Shown: positions 6,640-14,890, counted from the first letter of the stretch. The stretch: DNA of 18,135 nt from JBEKLJ01 sp050010255 (GCA_050010255.1 JBEKLJ010000045.1:1-18135), one strand, 5' to 3'. The notes: generated from the sequence alone by a model not told the origin. A program made the numbers and translations.

Positions 6640-6942
6640 GCGGAAGAGTGCGGCAAATTCGGGTATTTTGCGTTTGGATTGGGACTTGGCCTGGCGATCG
6701 GGGTGCTCTTCGCGCCCAAGTCCGGTGAAGAGACGCGGCAGTACCTCCGCGGCAAGGCCGATGAAGGCGGGGCCTATCTGAAGCAGCGCGGCGAGGAGTT
6801 GCGCGAGCAGGCCGGCGAAGTGGTCGAGCGCGGCCGGAGCGCCGTGCGCGCGCAGCGGGATCAACTGGCGGCCGCGGTCGAAGCCGGCAAGCAGGCCTAC
6901 CGCGAGGCGGTGGGCGGGCACACGCCGGAGAGCCAGACCTGA
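6637..6942 (+). CDS. YtxH domain-containing protein
   Basis: A 101-aa protein. Residues 8-26 are a Gly-rich membrane segment (FGYFAFGLGLGLAIGVLFAP) running into APKSGEETRQYLR, the signature junction of YtxH proteins. The rest is an amphipathic, probably coiled helix rich in Glu, Arg and Ala. YtxH proteins are small, often stress-linked membrane-anchored proteins without a defined activity. The AAGGAG ribosome site fixes the start. The following DUF948-like gene starts 30 bases later, a common pairing. Confidence 0.85.
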   Translation: MAEECGKFGYFAFGLGLGLAIGVLFAPKSGEETRQYLRGKADEGGAYLKQRGEELREQAGEVVERGRSAVRAQRDQLAAAVEAGKQAYREAVGGHTPESQT

Positions 6943-6972
6943 GCATCGCGCCGGAGGGGAACCGCTTGATCC

Positions 6973-7479
6973 ATGACGAACGATAACCTGCTGTATGTCA
7001 TGACGGCTTTCGTCGTGGTGGCCTCGGTCGCCATCGTGATCCAGACGGGCCTGTTGATCGGCATGTACCGCGCCTCGCGGGCCATGCGGATACAGATCAC
7101 CATTCTGGTCACGAAGCTGGAGCCGGTTCTGGGCACGAGCCAGCGCCTGCTGGAGGAGGTCCGCCGGTATGCCGGTGAGATCTCCGGCAAGGCGAACGAA
7201 GTGCTGGACCTCAGCCGCAAGCAGCTCGACGTGGTGGACGACTTCCTGGCCGATGCGGCCGCCCGCGCCCGCGCTCAGATGGATCGCATCGAGATGGTCC
7301 TGGACGATACGGTGAATCGGTTCCAGGAGACGACCAGCCTGCTCCAGAACGAAATCGTGCGCCCGCTCCGGCAACTTCACGCGCTCAGCTCCGGCATCCG
7401 GGCGGCCCTATCCTTCCTGGGCAGCGGCCGGAGGACGACGATCGAGCACGCCACGCACGACGAGGAGATGTTCATCTAG
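6973..7479 (+). CDS. Membrane-anchored coiled-coil protein (DUF948-like)
   Basis: A 168-aa protein with one N-terminal transmembrane segment (about residues 7-30, LYVMTAFVVVASVAIVIQTG) and a long helical cytoplasmic or periplasmic region, including repeated short hydrophobic heptads (LLEEVRRYAGEISGKANEVLDL). This is the layout of DUF948 proteins that accompany ytxH. A GGAGGGG sequence lies about 14 bases before the ATG, rather far, so an alternative TTG start at 6967 is conceivable. The role is probably structural at the envelope; no catalytic motif is visible. Confidence 0.7.
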   Translation: MTNDNLLYVMTAFVVVASVAIVIQTGLLIGMYRASRAMRIQITILVTKLEPVLGTSQRLLEEVRRYAGEISGKANEVLDLSRKQLDVVDDFLADAAARARAQMDRIEMVLDDTVNRFQETTSLLQNEIVRPLRQLHALSSGIRAALSFLGSGRRTTIEHATHDEEMFI

Positions 7480-7538
7480 GGCGCCGGTTCGCGTGGGACC
7501 GCGCAGGGCTGCCGCGGGTCGGCGGTCCGCTCCGTCTG

Positions 7539-8303
7539 ATGATTGACATCCACACCCACGTTCTCGCGGGCCTGGACGATGGCGCCAGAGCCCTGGAAGA
7601 GAGCGTGAGCATGCTGCGGATCGCCGCCGAGTGCGGCACCACCGACCTGGTGGCCACCCCGCATGCGAACCTGGAGTTCCGCTACGATCCCGCGCTGATC
7701 GACGCGAAGATCGCCGAGCTGGACACCGCCAGCGGCGGCATCGTGCGCCTGTACCGCGGCTGCGACTTCCACCTCTGCTTCGAGAACATCCAGGACGCGC
7801 TGGCCAACCCCGCCAGGTATGCGATCAACGGCCGCCGGTACCTGCTGGTGGAGTTTCCCGACCTGCTGATCGCCAAGAGCACCGGCGAGGTGTTCGCGCG
7901 CCTGAGCGAAGCCGGCCTCACGCCGGTGATCACCCATCCCGAGCGAAACTTCTTGCTGCACAGCCGGCTCGACGAGCTGGCGCTGTGGGTCGAGCAGGGG
8001 GTGTTGGTGCAGGTGACCGCGCAATCGTTCCTGGGGCGGTTCGGCCCGGAGGCGCGCGAGATCTCCCGGGAGCTGATGCGGCGGGGGCTGGTCCACTTCG
8101 TCGCCAGCGACGCTCACGACGCCGAGGACCGCGCGCCGCGGCTCGATCAAGCCTACCAGCACGTGGCCCGGCGTTACGGAAGCGGGCGCGCGGAAGCGCT
8201 CTTCCAGATCAACCCGCGCGCTGCGATCGAGGGCGCGCCGCTGCCGGAGCAGCCGCGGCCAGAGCCGCCCTCCGCGCGCAAGTGGAGTCGGCTCTGGCGC
8301 TGA
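7539..8303 (+). CDS. CpsB/CapC-type PHP-fold tyrosine-protein phosphatase
   Basis: A 254-aa protein with the PHP metal-site motifs in order: IDIHTHVLAGLDDGA (H5, H7, D13-D14), TPHAN, HPERN (H133) and ASDAHD (D191, H193). The DIHTH.L.GLDDGA opening is characteristic of CpsB/YwqE phosphatases, which use a manganese-type metal centre to dephosphorylate bacterial tyrosine kinases controlling exopolysaccharide production. The C-terminal 30 residues are Pro/Arg-rich and probably disordered. No Shine-Dalgarno is seen before the ATG. A partner BY-kinase and capsule genes are not in the window, although a GT2-like gene follows at 10.9 kb, so the substrate is inferred. Confidence 0.88.
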   Translation: MIDIHTHVLAGLDDGARALEESVSMLRIAAECGTTDLVATPHANLEFRYDPALIDAKIAELDTASGGIVRLYRGCDFHLCFENIQDALANPARYAINGRRYLLVEFPDLLIAKSTGEVFARLSEAGLTPVITHPERNFLLHSRLDELALWVEQGVLVQVTAQSFLGRFGPEAREISRELMRRGLVHFVASDAHDAEDRAPRLDQAYQHVARRYGSGRAEALFQINPRAAIEGAPLPEQPRPEPPSARKWSRLWR

Positions 8304-8314
8304 AGTCGCGCGCC

Positions 8315-8329
8315 GCAGCAGATTGCTGC
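8315..8329 (+). terminator. Small hairpin after the CpsB-type gene
   Basis: GCAGCA and TGCTGC form a six-pair stem around a three-base loop, 12 bases after the stop codon. No T-run follows, so terminator function is tentative. Confidence 0.25.
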
Positions 8330-8390
8330 TAGAACATCCGGGCCAGCCCGATCGCGCGCCCTGTCGAGGCCAGTAGCGGCGCCGGGGGCG

Positions 8391-8396
8391 TAGACT
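8391..8396 (+). promoter_or_regulatory. -10 element of the M1 peptidase gene
   Basis: TAGACT ends six bases before the GTG at 8403, in the sequence TAGACTATACGT. No ribosome-binding site is present. The spacing predicts transcription starting at or within a base or two of the start codon. Confidence 0.45.
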
Positions 8397-8402
8397 ATAC
8401 GT

Positions 8403-10808
8403 GTGAAACGCTGTGCGGCGGTTCTGGCGGTGTTGCTGGCGATTCTTCCGGCGCGCGCCCAGACGCCGGCGCACGAGCTGGCCCGGCGCATCGCCGAGGC
8501 CGGCCTCGATCCCGAGGAGTGCTATCAAGTCCGCGGCCTCCGCTTCAGCCGGGAAGACATCCGCGTGTATCTCACCGAGGGATACATCATTTTCGGCAAG
8601 GAGGTGAATGGCGCGCGTCTGTCGGCGGTGTTCAGCGGCGATATTGAGGGCGGTGATGCGGAGCTGCTCCTGCTGCCGCCGTACCAATCCGAGCGGCTGT
8701 CCCTGGCCGCGTTTGCGCGCTCCCCGAACCTCGACGAGCACTTCCGGTCGGCCGTATTCGTCTTCACCGACGATACCTACGCCGAGTTGATGAAGCTGCT
8801 CAATCTGCGCGGCGCCCCTCGGAGGCGGCCCGACCGAGGCGCGCTGCTGGCGCAGACCATGGACCCGGTGATCCGCAATCTCAGCGGCAGCTTCAGCATC
8901 CGGGTCGTGCGGGATTTGCTGAGCGAATCCCGCCCCGAGAACGGTTTCTTCTATGGCGCAATCGCCGGCCAGACCGTCGGCAACTTGGATGTGCTGTATG
9001 ATCCGCGTTCCAGCGAGCAGATCAGCGTTGGCCAAGTGGCGGTGCGATCCGACCGCGCCTATTTCAACCTGTGGACATGCTTCCGAGGGCGGTCTTTTCG
9101 CAGCGGCCGGCGAAGCGCGCCTCAAGAGGACGTGGTCATCCGCGACTACCGCATTGACGCGCGTCTGGACCCCGAGCTGAGGATGGAGGTGAGGACCGCG
9201 GCAACGATTGTGCCCGGGCCGGACAGCCGGCGCGCGCTGGCCTTCGACATCTCGCCCCAGATGCGCGTCAGTGAAGCGCGCGTCGATGGCGAGCCGGCCG
9301 AGGTGTTCCAGCCGGACTCGCTGAGGTCCGGCCTGATCCGCGGCGACATCAATGAGACCTTTCTGGTCGTCCCGGCGCGGCCTCTCGAGCCGGGCCGGGA
9401 ACACCGCATCGAGTTCCAGCATTCCGGTTCGGTTATCACCGACGCCGGCAACGGCGTGTACTTCGTCGGCGCGCGCGGCTCCTGGTACCCGAACCGGCCG
9501 TCGCAGTTCGCGCGGTATGATCTGACCTTCCACTACCCGAGGGAGCTGGATCTGGTGGCGGCCGGGCGGGCTGTCGAGCAGTCCACCGAGGGCGACTGGC
9601 AGACTGTGCGGCACCGCATCGACACGCCGGTGCGCCTGGCGGGCTTCAACCTCGGCCGGTTTGAGCACTACGCCGTGACGCGCGGCGGCTACACTGTGGA
9701 CGTCTACGCTAACCGCCGGGTCGAGGCGGCGCTGGAACCGCCGCGCGTCGTGGTGCTCCAGCCGACGGACCTGCCCGGCACCCGCCGCTGGACCGTGGAT
9801 CTGGCGCCGTTCCCGATCGAGCCGCCGAAGATCAAGCCCGCCGAGCACCTCGAGCAGCTCGCGCTGGAGATTACCGGCGAGCTGGAATTCATGGCGTCGC
9901 ATTTCGGCCCGCCGGTGCTGAAAATGCTCACCGTGGCGCCCATCCCGGGCACCTTCGGGCAGGGCTTCCCCGGCCTCATCTATCTCTCGACCCTGGCCTA
10001 TCTGGACCCGAGACGCCGGCCGCGCGACGCGCAGAGCGACATGCAGCAGCTATTCTACTCCGAGATCCTGCACGCTCACGAGACGGCGCACCAGTGGTGG
10101 GGCAACGTAGTCGCCTCGGCCGGCCCCGAGGACGAGTGGATCATGGAGGCCTTGGCCAACTACTCGGCCCTGCTCTACCTGGAGAAACGCAAGGGCGGCA
10201 ACGTGCTCGATCAGGTGCTGTCCAGTTACAGGACGCGCCTGCTGACGAAGAACGAGTCCGGGCACACGGTGGACTCCGCCGGGCCGATCATCTGGGGCCA
10301 TAGGCTGGAGACCTCGCAGACGCCGCAGGCCTGGCAAATGATCACCTACGAGAAGGGTTCCTGGATCATGCACATGCTGCGGCGGCGCCTGGGCGACGAG
10401 CGCTTCCTGGCCATGCTGGGCGAGCTGCGCAGCCGCTACCAATACCGTAGCCTCAGCACCGAGGAGTTCCGCAGGGCCGCCGCCGGGAGCCTTCCGCCCA
10501 GGTCATTCGACCCCACCCTGGAGAGCTTCTTTGAGCAGTGGGTCTACTCGACCGGCATCCCCTCTCTGAAGCTGGCGCATTCGGTGCGCGGCAAGGCGCC
10601 GCAGGTGCGGCTCACGGGCACCGTCACGCAGAGCGATGTCGCCGGGGACTTCAGCACCTGGGTGCCGGTGGAGATCCAACTGCCGAGGGGCAAGCCGATC
10701 GTGCAGTGGGTGCGGACCTCGAGTGAGCCGACCACCTTCACCGTGCTGCTGAAGCAGGCGCCCTCGCGCGTCTCCCTGGACCCAAACAACAGCGTGCTGC
10801 GCCGCTAA
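8403..10808 (+). CDS. Secreted M1-family zinc metallopeptidase (aminopeptidase N-like)
   Basis: An 801-aa protein with a signal peptide (MKRCAAVLAVLLAILPARAQ). The first roughly 280 residues are a poorly conserved domain, followed by an M1-like beta-sandwich and the catalytic region. Zinc motif HETAHQWWG gives H559, E560 and H563, with the third ligand E582 exactly 18 residues later, the classic HExxH-x18-E. Y649 in ITYEKGSW matches the transition-state Tyr. The exopeptidase signature GxMEN, usually about 30 residues before the zinc motif, is replaced by PIPGTFGQGFPG, so a free N-terminus may not be recognised in the standard way. It probably degrades peptides in the periplasm or outside the cell. 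The gene is apparently monocistronic, with its own promoter box. Confidence 0.88.
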   Translation: MKRCAAVLAVLLAILPARAQTPAHELARRIAEAGLDPEECYQVRGLRFSREDIRVYLTEGYIIFGKEVNGARLSAVFSGDIEGGDAELLLLPPYQSERLSLAAFARSPNLDEHFRSAVFVFTDDTYAELMKLLNLRGAPRRRPDRGALLAQTMDPVIRNLSGSFSIRVVRDLLSESRPENGFFYGAIAGQTVGNLDVLYDPRSSEQISVGQVAVRSDRAYFNLWTCFRGRSFRSGRRSAPQEDVVIRDYRIDARLDPELRMEVRTAATIVPGPDSRRALAFDISPQMRVSEARVDGEPAEVFQPDSLRSGLIRGDINETFLVVPARPLEPGREHRIEFQHSGSVITDAGNGVYFVGARGSWYPNRPSQFARYDLTFHYPRELDLVAAGRAVEQSTEGDWQTVRHRIDTPVRLAGFNLGRFEHYAVTRGGYTVDVYANRRVEAALEPPRVVVLQPTDLPGTRRWTVDLAPFPIEPPKIKPAEHLEQLALEITGELEFMASHFGPPVLKMLTVAPIPGTFGQGFPGLIYLSTLAYLDPRRRPRDAQSDMQQLFYSEILHAHETAHQWWGNVVASAGPEDEWIMEALANYSALLYLEKRKGGNVLDQVLSSYRTRLLTKNESGHTVDSAGPIIWGHRLETSQTPQAWQMITYEKGSWIMHMLRRRLGDERFLAMLGELRSRYQYRSLSTEEFRRAAAGSLPPRSFDPTLESFFEQWVYSTGIPSLKLAHSVRGKAPQVRLTGTVTQSDVAGDFSTWVPVEIQLPRGKPIVQWVRTSSEPTTFTVLLKQAPSRVSLDPNNSVLRR

Positions 10809-10847
10809 CCGCGCGGGCCGCCTCGGGTGGAGCGGGCGCGCCTGCGA

Positions 10848-10853
10848 TATGAT
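10848..10853 (+). promoter_or_regulatory. -10 element of the GT2-like gene
   Basis: TATGAT lies 11 bases before the ATG at 10865, predicting a leader of about five bases. No matching -35 hexamer or ribosome site is apparent. Confidence 0.45.
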
Positions 10854-10864
10854 GACGGTTCCGG

Positions 10865-11785
10865 ATGGAAGAGACTCAAACTCCGCCGCCGCAAGTGTCC
10901 GTGCTCATCGTGTGCTACAACCGCGCGGCCGCCCTGGACCGGTGCCTGAAGGCGCTGGAGCAGTCCGAGGGACGCGAGACGTTTGAAATCATCGTGGTGG
11001 ACAACGGTTCGCTGGACGGCAGCGCGGCGGTGGCGGCGGAGTTCCCTGCGGTGACCCTGCTGCGCCTGCCGCGCAACTTCGGCCTGACCAAGGCGCTGAA
11101 CATAGCGATGCGGACGGCCAAGGCGGAGCTGTTCCTGTTGCTCAACCCGCGAACCGAAGTCCAAGCCGGCACGGTGACCGGGCTGGCGGCGCCCCTGGCC
11201 GAGCAGTCGGACGCGGTGGCGGTCTGCCCACTGCTGGTGACGCCCGAGGGGCGGCCAGCGCTTCAGCTCTTCAGGCTCCCGCGGCCGGAGACCGTCGCCG
11301 CGCTGGCGCGCGCCGGGGCGTTCCAACCGGCGGACGCGCCGGAGGGCGCTGGGGATCTGGCGGCGGTCGAGTTCGCCGGATTTGCCGCGCTGATGATCCG
11401 CGGCTACTTCCTGAAGGCGCTCCGATACATCGACGAGCGGTACGCGCATGCCTGGGCCGACGCCGAGGTGGCCGTGCAGATCCGCCGGGCGGGCCGCAAG
11501 ACGCTGCTGGCCGGCGGCGTGCGCGCGGTCTGGCACCAGGAGGACGATCTTCGCCCCACCATGCCCGCCGACGCGCTGGCGTTGCTGGCCGCCGACTGGG
11601 CGCTGGGCGCCGCCACCCTCGCCGGCAAGCACTTCGGCTTTGCCGCCGGGCTTAAGGTGAGGCTGGCGACGCTGGCGGCCTGGGCCTTGGCCATCTTCCG
11701 GTTCCGTGACGTCGGGTTCAGTTTGCGGCGATTCATGTGCCTGCTGAGCGGGCGGAAGATCGACGGCACGCAGACCTCGATGTAG
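10865..11785 (+). CDS. Glycosyltransferase family 2-like protein, active site divergent
   Basis: A 306-aa protein opening VSVLIVCYNRAAALDRCLKAL and IIVVDNGSLDGS, the nucleotide-sugar binding half of GT-A family 2, then NFGLTKALNIAM. The next motif, normally LNPDxEV in rhamnosyltransferase-like members, reads LNPRTEV with R96 where the metal-binding Asp is expected (codon CGA). The later acceptor-side motif, often ERFFxxxEDxDLxxR, reads ERYAHAWADAEVAVQIRR. Both changes suggest lost or altered catalysis while the fold is kept. A hydrophobic segment near the C-terminus (about residues 258-282) may touch the membrane. It could act as a regulatory pseudo-enzyme, or be an active variant with another metal arrangement. 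Confidence 0.82.
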   Translation: MEETQTPPPQVSVLIVCYNRAAALDRCLKALEQSEGRETFEIIVVDNGSLDGSAAVAAEFPAVTLLRLPRNFGLTKALNIAMRTAKAELFLLLNPRTEVQAGTVTGLAAPLAEQSDAVAVCPLLVTPEGRPALQLFRLPRPETVAALARAGAFQPADAPEGAGDLAAVEFAGFAALMIRGYFLKALRYIDERYAHAWADAEVAVQIRRAGRKTLLAGGVRAVWHQEDDLRPTMPADALALLAADWALGAATLAGKHFGFAAGLKVRLATLAAWALAIFRFRDVGFSLRRFMCLLSGRKIDGTQTSM

Positions 11786-11824
11786 GGCTAAACTCCCGGC
11801 GGCGGGTGGCCGATTCCCTGGGGT

Positions 11825-12274
11825 GTGATCGAGGGGCTGCCCGCATACGCGTGGGCGGCGCTGCCGTTGGTGATCGCCGCCGGCGCCGCGCTGCTCAGCG
11901 CGGTGCTGATGGAGGCGCGGCTGCAGGTGGCGCTGGCGCGCCAGCAGCAGTCGCTGGTCGAGGCGCGAGCGCTGCTGGCCACGCAACACCGGGCCATGGA
12001 GGAGCGCATCAAAGCCACCGAGGAGGCCACGCGCCGGAGGGCGCTCGAGGAGTTCCTGGCCGACGTGCGGTTGGAGGAGCGGCAATACGTGGGGTCGCAG
12101 CGCCGATCGCTGATCATCGCCGAGCGCGTCTGTTTTCGCAACGTCCCCCTGACGCCCTGGATCGAGCGCCAGATTGAGGCCTCGGCGGCGCTGCCGGCGG
12201 CGCCGGCCCCGGCTCAATCGCAGCCGCACGCACTGGCGGCCGTTGGGCCGCGCGAGCGGAGGCTGTTGGCCTGA
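11825..12274 (+). CDS. Membrane-anchored coiled-coil protein of unknown function
   Basis: From a GTG at 11825 the product is 149 aa: one transmembrane segment (about residues 8-29, YAWAALPLVIAAGAALLSAV), a Glu/Gln/Arg/Ala-rich helix to about residue 80, then a distinctive block RRSLIIAERVCFRNVPL (about 93-109) and an Ala/Pro-rich tail. I do not recognise a named family. The low-charge block ending in CFRNVPL looks conserved in style and may be the functional patch. A TAAACT box at 11789-11794 could be the promoter. The gene ends directly against the stop of the convergent TauE/SafE gene with no spacer. Confidence 0.65.
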   Translation: MIEGLPAYAWAALPLVIAAGAALLSAVLMEARLQVALARQQQSLVEARALLATQHRAMEERIKATEEATRRRALEEFLADVRLEERQYVGSQRRSLIIAERVCFRNVPLTPWIERQIEASAALPAAPAPAQSQPHALAAVGPRERRLLA

Positions 12275-12637
12275 CTACTTGCCCTGGATCAGCATCCGCG
12301 TCGCCACGACGAACAGGAACACGGCGTAGAGCCGCCGGATGGCGTGGGGCGGCAGCCCGACCATGATCCGCGCGCCGAAATAGGCCCCGGCGAACAGGCC
12401 GACAGCGATGAGAACGGCGTAGCGGACGTTGATATAGCCGCCGTGGTAGTACTCGGCCGCGCCCAACAAACCCACAGGCGGAATCAAAGCCGCCAGCGAG
12501 GTGCCGATGGCCTCCAGCTCCTTCATCTGGAACAGGAAGATCAGCGCCGGCACGATGATCAAGCCTCCACCAATGCCGAACAGGCCGGCGAACACGCCGG
12601 CCACAATTCCGATCCCCAAGAGCGCCAGGTAGATCAT
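12275..12637 (-). CDS. Half-size TauE/SafE-family permease
   Basis: A 120-aa hydrophobic protein with about four membrane segments and the TauE/SafE signature FAGLFGIGGGLIIVPAL near the N-terminus, followed by GTSLAALIPP. Family members are usually about 250 aa with two such repeats and move sulfite, sulfoacetate or other small organic anions across the inner membrane. This protein is one repeat, so a homodimer would be required. GGGAGG precedes the ATG by a few bases, and a TAGACT box is just upstream (12652-12647 on the minus strand). The substrate cannot be told from the sequence. It is divergent from nadA. Confidence 0.85.
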   Translation of the reverse strand: MIYLALLGIGIVAGVFAGLFGIGGGLIIVPALIFLFQMKELEAIGTSLAALIPPVGLLGAAEYYHGGYINVRYAVLIAVGLFAGAYFGARIMVGLPPHAIRRLYAVFLFVVATRMLIQGK

Positions 12638-12736
12638 GTCCTCCCGAGTCTAACAATATCGGGGGCAGCGGAACGCGATGCCTGCGCTGGAGGCGCCACC
12701 CTCCACCGCCCTCGGAATTGCCGAAACTGCCCTTGT

Positions 12737-12742
12737 TACAAT
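12737..12742 (+). promoter_or_regulatory. -10 element of nadA
   Basis: TACAAT lies 13 bases before the ATG at 12756. A start of transcription near 12749 would leave the earlier in-frame ATG codons (12678, 12741) outside the message, which supports 12756 as the true start. Confidence 0.5.
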
Positions 12743-12755
12743 GGGTTTAGACGGC

Positions 12756-13685
12756 ATGCTGGCAACCACCACCCTGGCGGAGGAGATCCTGGAGCTCAAG
12801 CGCGAGCGCCGGGCGATCATCCTGGCGCACGTCTACCAGGAGGCCGAGATCCAGGACCTGGCCGACTGCGTGGGTGACTCGCTCGAGCTGGCCCGCAAGG
12901 CGCGCGACTTTGAGGGCGAGGTGATCGCCTTCTGCGGGGTGTGGTTCATGGCCGAGACGGCCAAGGTGCTCAATCCGGCGCGGGTGGTGGTGGTGCCGGA
13001 CCGCGAGGCCGGCTGCAGCCTGGTGGATAGCTGTCCGGTCGAGGCGGTGCGGGCCTACCACCGCGAGCACCCCGATCACGTCATCGTCAGCTACATCAAC
13101 ACCTCGGTGGAGGTGAAGGCCGAGAGCGACATCCTGTGCACGTCGCGCAACGCCGTCCAGGTCGTCAACTCCATCCCGCCCGAGAGGACGGTCCTGTTCC
13201 TGCCCGACCGCAACCTGGGCCTCTGGGTCCAGAAGCAGACCGGCCGGGAGAACATGAAGATCTGGCAGGGCGCCTGCGTGGTGCATGCCACATTCGCGGC
13301 GCGGCGGCTGGCGGCGGAGCGCGCGCAACACCCGGCGGCGCTGGTGGCCGCGCATCCCGAGTGCCCGCCCGAGGTGCTCGACCAGGCCGACTTCATCGGC
13401 TCGACGACGGCCATCATCAAGTACTGCGCCGAAGCCCCGGCCGAGGAGTTCATCGTCATGACAGAGAGCGGCGTCGCGCATCCGCTCTCCAAGCTCGCGC
13501 CGCGGAGGCGCTTCTACTTTATCCCCAACGAGGCCTGCAATTGCAGCGAGTGCCCATACATGAAGCGGAACACGCTGGAGAAGCTGCGCGACTGCCTGCG
13601 GACGCTCCAGCCGCGGGTCGAGCTGACGGACGAGGTCATTCGCGGCGCGCTGGCGCCGCTGGAGAGGATGCTGGCGCTCGGGTAA
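12756..13685 (+). CDS. nadA: Quinolinate synthase A
   Basis: A 309-aa protein from ATG 12756, the usual length for compact NadA. It condenses iminoaspartate with dihydroxyacetone phosphate to quinolinate using a [4Fe-4S] cluster, the second step of de novo NAD synthesis. Motifs: IILAHVYQ near the N-terminus, VGDSLELARKA, FCGVWFMAETAKVLNP, DREAGCSL (C87), HPECPPEV (C203), GSTTAIIKY, and EACNCSECPYMKRNTLEK (C261, C263, C266). C87, C203 and one Cys of the last motif should hold the cluster. The frame extends upstream to 12678, but the promoter box favours the shorter form. moaA starts four bases after the stop. Confidence 0.95.
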   Translation: MLATTTLAEEILELKRERRAIILAHVYQEAEIQDLADCVGDSLELARKARDFEGEVIAFCGVWFMAETAKVLNPARVVVVPDREAGCSLVDSCPVEAVRAYHREHPDHVIVSYINTSVEVKAESDILCTSRNAVQVVNSIPPERTVLFLPDRNLGLWVQKQTGRENMKIWQGACVVHATFAARRLAAERAQHPAALVAAHPECPPEVLDQADFIGSTTAIIKYCAEAPAEEFIVMTESGVAHPLSKLAPRRRFYFIPNEACNCSECPYMKRNTLEKLRDCLRTLQPRVELTDEVIRGALAPLERMLALG

Positions 13686-13689
13686 GCCG

Positions 13690-14682
13690 ATGCCGGAGTT
13701 GCGCGACACCTTCGGCCGGCTTCACGACAATCTCCGCGTCAGCGTCACCGACCGCTGCAACATCCGCTGCTTCTACTGCATGCCAGAGCGCGGCGTGGAG
13801 TTCGTGCCGCGCCAGGAGATCCTCAGCTACGAAGAGATCGAGCGCCTGGTGCGCATTGCCGTCGGGCTGGGGATCACCAAGGTGCGGATCACCGGCGGCG
13901 AGCCGCTGGTGCGGCGCGGGCTGCCGGACCTGGTCCGCAAGCTGGTCGCGATCCCCCGGATCGACGACCTGGCGCTGACCACCAACGGCGTGCTGCTCGA
14001 GGAGCTGGCGGAGCCGCTTTACGAGGCCGGGCTGCGGCGGATCAACATCCACCTGGAGACGCTCGACCGCGAGCGGTTCCTGAGCATCGCGCGGCGCGAC
14101 GTGCTCGACCGGGTGCTGGCGGGCATCGAGGCCTGCCGGCGGCTGGGCTTCCATCCCATCAAGATCAACGCCGTGGCGGTCAAGGGACTGATCGAGCCGG
14201 ATATCGTCCCGCTGGCGAAGTTCGGCCGGGAGAGGGGCCTGGAAGTCCGCTGGATCGAGTTCATGCCGCTGGACGCGCAGGGGATCTGGGAGCGCGGGAA
14301 GGTGCTGCTGGCCGACGAAATCCTGGCCATACTCTCGCGCGAGGTGGCGCCGCTGGTCGAGATCCCCGACCGCGACCCCCGCGCGCCGGCCACCCAGTAC
14401 TACTGGGCCGACGGCGCCGGCAAGATTGGGTTCGTCGCCTCGGTGAGCCGGCCGTTCTGCCTGAACTGCAACCGCATCCGGCTCACCGCCGACGGGCACC
14501 TGCGCAACTGCCTGTTTGCGCTGGAGGAGACCGATTTGCGGCCGCTGGTGAGGGGCGGCGCCTCGGACGAGGAGATCGCCGAAGCGGTCCGTGCCACCGT
14601 CTGGCGCAAGTGGGAAGGGCACGAGATCAACACCGCGCGCTTTGTCGCGCCCCCGCGGCCCATGTACTCGATCGGCGGGTGA
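13690..14682 (+). CDS. moaA: GTP 3',8-cyclase MoaA
   Basis: A 330-aa radical SAM enzyme for the first step of molybdenum cofactor synthesis, converting GTP to 3',8-cyclo-GTP. The N-terminal SAM cluster motif is C23-x3-C27-x2-C30 (DRCNIRCFYCMP). The GEPLVR turn (ITGGEPLVRRG) and TTNG segment follow. The substrate-side cluster is C257-x2-C260-x13-C274 within FCLNCNRIRLTADG and NCLF. The conserved C-terminal GG that activates the radical step is intact (SIGG). Everything needed for activity is present. It is almost certainly co-transcribed with nadA, an unusual pairing of two Fe-S enzymes. No other moa genes are in the window. Confidence 0.95.
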   Translation: MPELRDTFGRLHDNLRVSVTDRCNIRCFYCMPERGVEFVPRQEILSYEEIERLVRIAVGLGITKVRITGGEPLVRRGLPDLVRKLVAIPRIDDLALTTNGVLLEELAEPLYEAGLRRINIHLETLDRERFLSIARRDVLDRVLAGIEACRRLGFHPIKINAVAVKGLIEPDIVPLAKFGRERGLEVRWIEFMPLDAQGIWERGKVLLADEILAILSREVAPLVEIPDRDPRAPATQYYWADGAGKIGFVASVSRPFCLNCNRIRLTADGHLRNCLFALEETDLRPLVRGGASDEEIAEAVRATVWRKWEGHEINTARFVAPPRPMYSIGG

Positions 14683-14795
14683 GGCGGGGGGCCGCCCGGC
14701 CGCCCCGTCAACCCATCGTCCGGATGAGTTCCCCGCTGGCCATTCCAGTCTCCCAGCCCGGTGGTGCGCTAAATATGTGTGGCTGGTCCCGGTGT

Positions 14796-14834
14796 GGGGG
14801 CGGACGGTGAAGACCACCCCTCACCATCGCCCCC
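14796..14834 (+). other. Stable hairpin between moaA and the orphan membrane gene
   Basis: GGGGGCG (14796-14802) pairs with CGCCCCC (14828-14834) and GGTGA (14806-14810) with TCACC (14821-14825), leaving a small internal loop and a 10-base apical loop. It might end the nadA-moaA message, but there is no T-run. The rest of 14683-14890 shows nothing else. Confidence 0.35.
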
Positions 14835-14890
14835 TCCGGGGCGCGCGTGGCGGCGTTTCGCCGAATTTGCGACCGACTGCCTGCAAGCGA

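Noticed and set aside
6526..7380. Upstream extension of the recX frame to 469 codons
   Set aside because: Lies antisense to ytxH and the DUF948-like gene, and RecX homology begins at the ATG at 6525.
7476..9902. An 808-codon open frame on the minus strand opposite the CpsB-type and M1 peptidase genes
   Set aside because: Arg/His/Ala/Gly-rich translation with no motif; it is the antisense shadow of two well-supported GC-rich genes.
10805..12229. 474-codon minus-strand frame under the GT2-like gene
   Set aside because: Composition is typical of antisense frames; no domain, promoter or ribosome site.
12747..14817. Long minus-strand frames opposite nadA and moaA
   Set aside because: Shadows of two certain enzymes; no motifs.
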